Assembly (NCBI GenBank): GCA_947629315.1
Contig: CANRDB010000014.1
Span: 1 to 34,686 of the forward strand
Direction: 5' to 3'
DNA: 34,686 nucleotides
Origin: an uncultured Bacilli bacterium
GTDB lineage: Bacteria; Bacillota_I; Bacilli_A; RF39; UBA660
Shown: positions 32,285 through 34,686 of the stretch, one piece after another
How positions within the stretch are numbered: position 1 is the stretch's first letter
Layout of the letters: every line of letters begins with the position of its first letter
Made by a program: the position numbers and the translations under genes
Notes under the pieces: model-generated
The model's database searches: none
What the model was told of the DNA's origin: nothing
What the model saw: the letters and a program-made list of their open reading frames with translations, nothing else

Positions 32285-32608
32285 ATGTTTTTAGATAAAT
32301 ATTTAAATTCTACCTATTTAGATTTAGTATATAGCAATTACGAAGAAGCCTATATAAATTCATTGGATGCAGATAATTTTCATAAAGTTTATAGGCTACT
32401 AGTGAATAATCGTTTTTATTTCATTGAGGATATTATCTTGAATTATTTAGAATTATTTGAAATTGAGGCAAAGTATATACAACTTGCGCTTGCTGACATT
32501 CAATCCGTTTTAGGAAATCATTTTGTCGAACAGATTGGAAGAAATATGCCATTTATTGACAAAATAATAGAACTTGCCATAAAATATCGTGAAAAAGATG
32601 GTACATAA
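32285..32608 (+). CDS. Small helical protein, third gene of helicase operon
   Basis: 107 residues, acidic and all-helical by appearance (MFLDKYLNSTYLDLVYSNYE, NFHKVYRLLVNNRFYFIEDI, QLALADIQSVLGNHFVEQIG). No recognised domain, no signal peptide. AAAGGAG in the last codons of the helicase gene serves as ribosome site and only one base lies between the genes, so co-translation is expected. Probably a helicase partner. Confidence 0.75.
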   Translation: MFLDKYLNSTYLDLVYSNYEEAYINSLDADNFHKVYRLLVNNRFYFIEDIILNYLELFEIEAKYIQLALADIQSVLGNHFVEQIGRNMPFIDKIIELAIKYREKDGT

Positions 32609-32623
32609 AAGCATTAAATTTTA

Positions 32624-32629
32624 TATAAT
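32624..32629 (+). promoter_or_regulatory. -10 element of the HD-domain gene
   Basis: TATAAT 58 bases before the ATG at 32688. No convincing -35. Confidence 0.35.
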
Positions 32630-32687
32630 GAAAAGTGAATAAATAGGATATCAGTAATGTAATCACTAAATGGAGGGAATATATAAA

Positions 32688-33410
32688 ATGAATATGTACA
32701 CATCTGCAAATAAATATTTTAATCATTTTATGAATACTAATTTTGATATGAAAAATGAGAAAATATTGCATAAAGTGAAACACACTTATCAAGTGGTAAA
32801 TAACGCAAAATATATTTGTGAAAAATTAAATTTAGATGAATTAAATACTGATATAGCAATGGTAATTGCATTATTACATGATATTGGTAGATTTACTCAA
32901 GCGACAGAAATGAAAAGTTTTAGAGAAGATATTACTAATTTTGATCATGCTACGTTAGGAGTGAAACTGTTGTTTGATAAAAATGAAATAAGGAACTTTG
33001 TAAGTAGTAGAGAGTATGATGAAATCATAAAAAAAGCTATTGCCAATCACAGTAAATATATCTTGGATGAAAGTGGGTTATCTGATAATGAAATATTACA
33101 TTGCAAAATTATTAGAGATGCTGACAAAATTGATAGTTTTAGAGCAAAAACAGTAGATGATATATATACAATGGCTAATATACATACTGAAGACATTGAA
33201 AATTCCATCATAACAGAGAAAATATATAGTGACTTTATGAATGAAAAAACAATATTAAGTACAGATAGAAAAACTGGTATTGATATATGGATATCCCACA
33301 TAGCATTTATATTTGGATTAAATTTTAAATGTAGTTATCAGTTAATAAAAAAAATTATATCAACAAGTTATTTGATAGATTTGAATATAAATTGGAAAAT
33401 AAAAAAATGA
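32688..33410 (+). CDS. HD-domain phosphohydrolase
   Basis: 240 residues of the HD metal-dependent phosphohydrolase superfamily. The metal ligands are in order: His32 (KHTYQV), His64-Asp65 (ALLHDIGRFTQ), His87 (FDHATLG), His121 (IANHSKY) and Asp146 in IRDADKIDSF. Likely substrates are nucleotides or cyclic nucleotides; the small size and single domain do not separate dNTPase, 5'-nucleotidase and phosphodiesterase roles. Start ATG 32688 follows GGAGGG at 32672-32677; the ATG at 32670 overlaps this site. A separate -10 suggests it is not strictly part of the helicase operon. High A+T like its neighbours. Confidence 0.88.
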   Translation: MNMYTSANKYFNHFMNTNFDMKNEKILHKVKHTYQVVNNAKYICEKLNLDELNTDIAMVIALLHDIGRFTQATEMKSFREDITNFDHATLGVKLLFDKNEIRNFVSSREYDEIIKKAIANHSKYILDESGLSDNEILHCKIIRDADKIDSFRAKTVDDIYTMANIHTEDIENSIITEKIYSDFMNEKTILSTDRKTGIDIWISHIAFIFGLNFKCSYQLIKKIISTSYLIDLNINWKIKK

Positions 33411-33502
33411 ATGATTTAAAAATGAAAGCTTTAAATTATTTGGATCAAAAACTCGTTTCATAGACTAAATATACAAAGGTGTTTGTAAAATTTCAAAGTA
33501 GG

Positions 33503-33524
33503 TTGAATATTCTAGAATATTCAA
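33503..33524. repeat. Perfect 22-base palindrome
   Basis: TTGAATATTC (33503-33512), TA, GAATATTCAA (33515-33524), in a 376-base gap without genes (33411-33786). Could be an operator or a cruciform; no T-tract follows, so it is a poor terminator. Confidence 0.5.
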
Positions 33525-33566
33525 AAATGAAATAATAAAATTCTATAGTTAAAATTAGAAATTATG

Positions 33567-33608
33567 AAAAACGCGCTTGAATTGATGATGTCAATTAAGT
33601 GCGTTTTT
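33567..33608. terminator. Bidirectional terminator after the HD-domain gene
   Basis: AAAAACGC-G-CTT-G-AATTGA pairs with TCAATT-AAGT-GCGTTTTT with a G-T pair and one bulge. An A-run precedes and a T-run follows. Confidence 0.8.
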
Positions 33609-33757
33609 AATTTGATAGACAGTGCATGAAAATAAAAGAAAACTCACACAAGAGGGCGAGTCATTAGCATAAAGAGGTGATAAGAGGGCTTAAAATCTTA
33701 CATATATACCTAATAAGATTTCCATGACAACTTAGGGAATATGGGATGTTTACAATA

Positions 33758-33766
33758 TGATATAAT
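33758..33766 (+). promoter_or_regulatory. Extended -10 promoter of the last GNAT gene
   Basis: TGATATAAT, 21 bases before the ATG at 33787. Confidence 0.55.
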
Positions 33767-33786
33767 GAATATAGATTGGTGGTAAT

Positions 33787-34362
33787 ATGAAAAGAGTATT
33801 TTTAGTTGTACCTACTATTAATGATTTAAAATATAGACAGAAATGGATAAATGATCCTAAAACTATGTCTTATAATGTCGGTTTTGATTTAGATTTAAAA
33901 GGGTATGATAAAGAAACTGGAACTATAACAAAAACCGACAAAGAAATGCTTGAGTGGTATTATAAATGGGTTAATAAAGAACCAGATAGGTATTATGCAT
34001 ATATTTATTCAATAGATGAAGAAGAACCAATTGGAGAAGCTTATTATTATCCAGACGGGGATATTCATTCAATGGGAATATTAATTAGTGATAAATTTAG
34101 GGGTAAAGGTTATTCTTGTCTTGCTTTGATGGAATTGGAACAAGTTGCTTTTGAAAAAAATGGTATTAGTGAATTATCTGATATGGTTCCGCTTGATAGA
34201 ATTTATGCTATAAAATCATTTAAAACAGCTGGTTTTGTTCATACAGATAAAGAACATATAGAAAAAGTTTTTGATAAGGATACAATAGTTAAAGAATTAT
34301 TAATAACTAAAGAAATGTATTTTAATAATAAAGAGAGTGATTCATACTGGAAGAATTATTAA
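33787..34362 (+). CDS. GNAT family acetyltransferase
   Basis: 191 residues, RimJ/RimL-like. Core: MGILISDKFRGKGYSCLALM with the acetyl-CoA loop R-G-K-G-Y, then motif B LDRIYAIKSFKTAGFVHTDK. The N-terminal part has the usual WINDPKTMSYN opening of this subgroup. After the fold, a C-terminal tail (KEMYFNNKESDSYWKNY) is unremarkable. Substrate unknown. Start ATG 33787 follows GGTGG. No terminator directly after; the next hairpin is at 34521. Confidence 0.85.
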   Translation: MKRVFLVVPTINDLKYRQKWINDPKTMSYNVGFDLDLKGYDKETGTITKTDKEMLEWYYKWVNKEPDRYYAYIYSIDEEEPIGEAYYYPDGDIHSMGILISDKFRGKGYSCLALMELEQVAFEKNGISELSDMVPLDRIYAIKSFKTAGFVHTDKEHIEKVFDKDTIVKELLITKEMYFNNKESDSYWKNY

Positions 34363-34389
34363 ATATATCATAGAAATTTTCCAAATAAT

Positions 34390-34516
34390 ATGAGAGATGA
34401 AGAAATTGTAAAAAATATTGGGAAACTTAGATAATCATATCATTGAAAATATGTACTTAAAAGAAATTGTTCAAGGTGATGTGTTTAGTCGCTTTCAAAC
34501 TGATAACTTGGAATAA
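34390..34516 (+). pseudogene. Frameshifted gene remnant
   Basis: ATG 34390 gives MRDEEIVKN before a stop at 34432-34434. The other frame, open from 34412 to 34516, gives LGNLDNHIIENMYLKEIVQG and ends FSRFQTDNLE. Dropping one A of the run at 34410-34415 joins them to a 41-residue helical segment. No ribosome site. Possibly the tail of a lost accessory gene; family unknown. Confidence 0.35.
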
Positions 34517-34520
34517 AAAA

Positions 34521-34548
34521 ACTAGTTCTCGTATAAGGACTAGTCTTT
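34521..34548 (+). terminator. Hairpin after the remnant
   Basis: ACTAGTTCT, loop CGTATA, AGGACTAGT (one G-T pair), then CTTTG. A-run precedes; the T-tract is weak. Confidence 0.55.
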
Positions 34549-34578
34549 GTATTTAAAATGGAGCGAATGGCATAGATA

Positions 34579-34622
34579 TTTACAACTTTCACTCATAACG
34601 ATTTGATATATGAGTGTGTAAA
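34579..34622 (+). other. Two-part stem in the final non-coding stretch
   Basis: TTTACA (34579-34584) pairs with TGTAAA (34617-34622), and inside it CACTCATA (34590-34597) pairs with TATGAGTG (34609-34616), leaving a five-base bulge on one side. It could be a structured leader or RNA upstream of the terminator at 34655. No known class recognised. Confidence 0.3.
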
Positions 34623-34654
34623 GATTTCTGTGTAAATGGAACTTTCCACGATAG

Positions 34655-34684
34655 GAAGTAAGTTATTATTCTTACTTCTTTTTT
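34655..34684 (+). terminator. Terminator at the window end
   Basis: GAAGTAAG, loop TTATTATT, CTTACTTC, then TTTTTTT. Confidence 0.75.
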
Positions 34685-34686
34685 GT

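Noticed and set aside
1-34686. tRNA, rRNA or other standard structural RNA genes
   Set aside because: No tRNA-like cloverleaf with CCA-adjacent acceptor or GTTCRANNC T-loop, and no rRNA-like block, was found on reading either strand by eye; a covariance scan was not possible.

Overview
The window is AT-rich, single-circular-code (standard stops: TAA, TAG and TGA are all used, every Trp is TGG) DNA from a low-GC Gram-positive-type bacterium. Features that point to the Bacillota, probably an uncultured gut Bacilli lineage of the RF39/Erysipelotrichia kind, are strong AGGAGG ribosome sites, extended -10 promoters (TGnTATAAT), several TTG starts, a HrcA/CIRCE operator, an ER-type (SipW) signal peptidase with a TasA-like substrate, and a FIVAR-repeat surface protein ending in a sorting-type signal. 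The lineage is an inference from gene content and style, not a database match.

Layout. 1-2.5 kb: tail of a surface protein, then ogt, a GNAT acetyltransferase and a membrane-anchored DNA/RNA non-specific endonuclease. 2.5-4.3 kb: an accessory island with a Cys-rich lipoprotein flanked by two short promoter-hairpin-T-tract cassettes, and a Panacea-type antitoxin overlapping a MazF/PemK-like toxin gene that carries a one-base frameshift. 4.4-16.5 kb: mostly housekeeping and stress genes: rarA, a C39-like membrane peptidase, an unknown protein plus an Ap4A-hydrolase-like NUDIX, htpG under a CIRCE operator that covers its -35 box, two small membrane or lipid-binding-fold proteins, a type II P-type cation ATPase, and a four-gene operon (GNAT-DUF4186 fusion, GNAT, NUDIX, sirtuin).

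16.5-25.4 kb: a minus-strand unknown (weakly isochorismatase-like), a minus-strand pair made of a VirD4/HerA-class ATPase and a 14-cysteine repeat protein, an AraC/GyrI-type regulator, a helical protein gene broken by an in-frame TAG at codon 5, a zinc-ribbon membrane protein, and a SipW operon (TasA-like protein, signal peptidase with a large extra membrane domain, DUF5305-like protein).

25.5-34.7 kb: an accessory region richer in A+T: a protein-kinase-like protein, a decayed transglutaminase-like gene, a three-gene unit centred on a 1346-residue SF2 helicase carrying eleven tandem helicase-associated repeats, an HD-domain phosphohydrolase, a GNAT, and gene remnants. The candidates most likely to be undescribed systems are the ATPase/Cys-repeat pair (17.3-19.9 kb) and the helicase-repeat operon (28.0-32.6 kb). 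No rRNA, tRNA, CRISPR array, transposase or integrase was seen.
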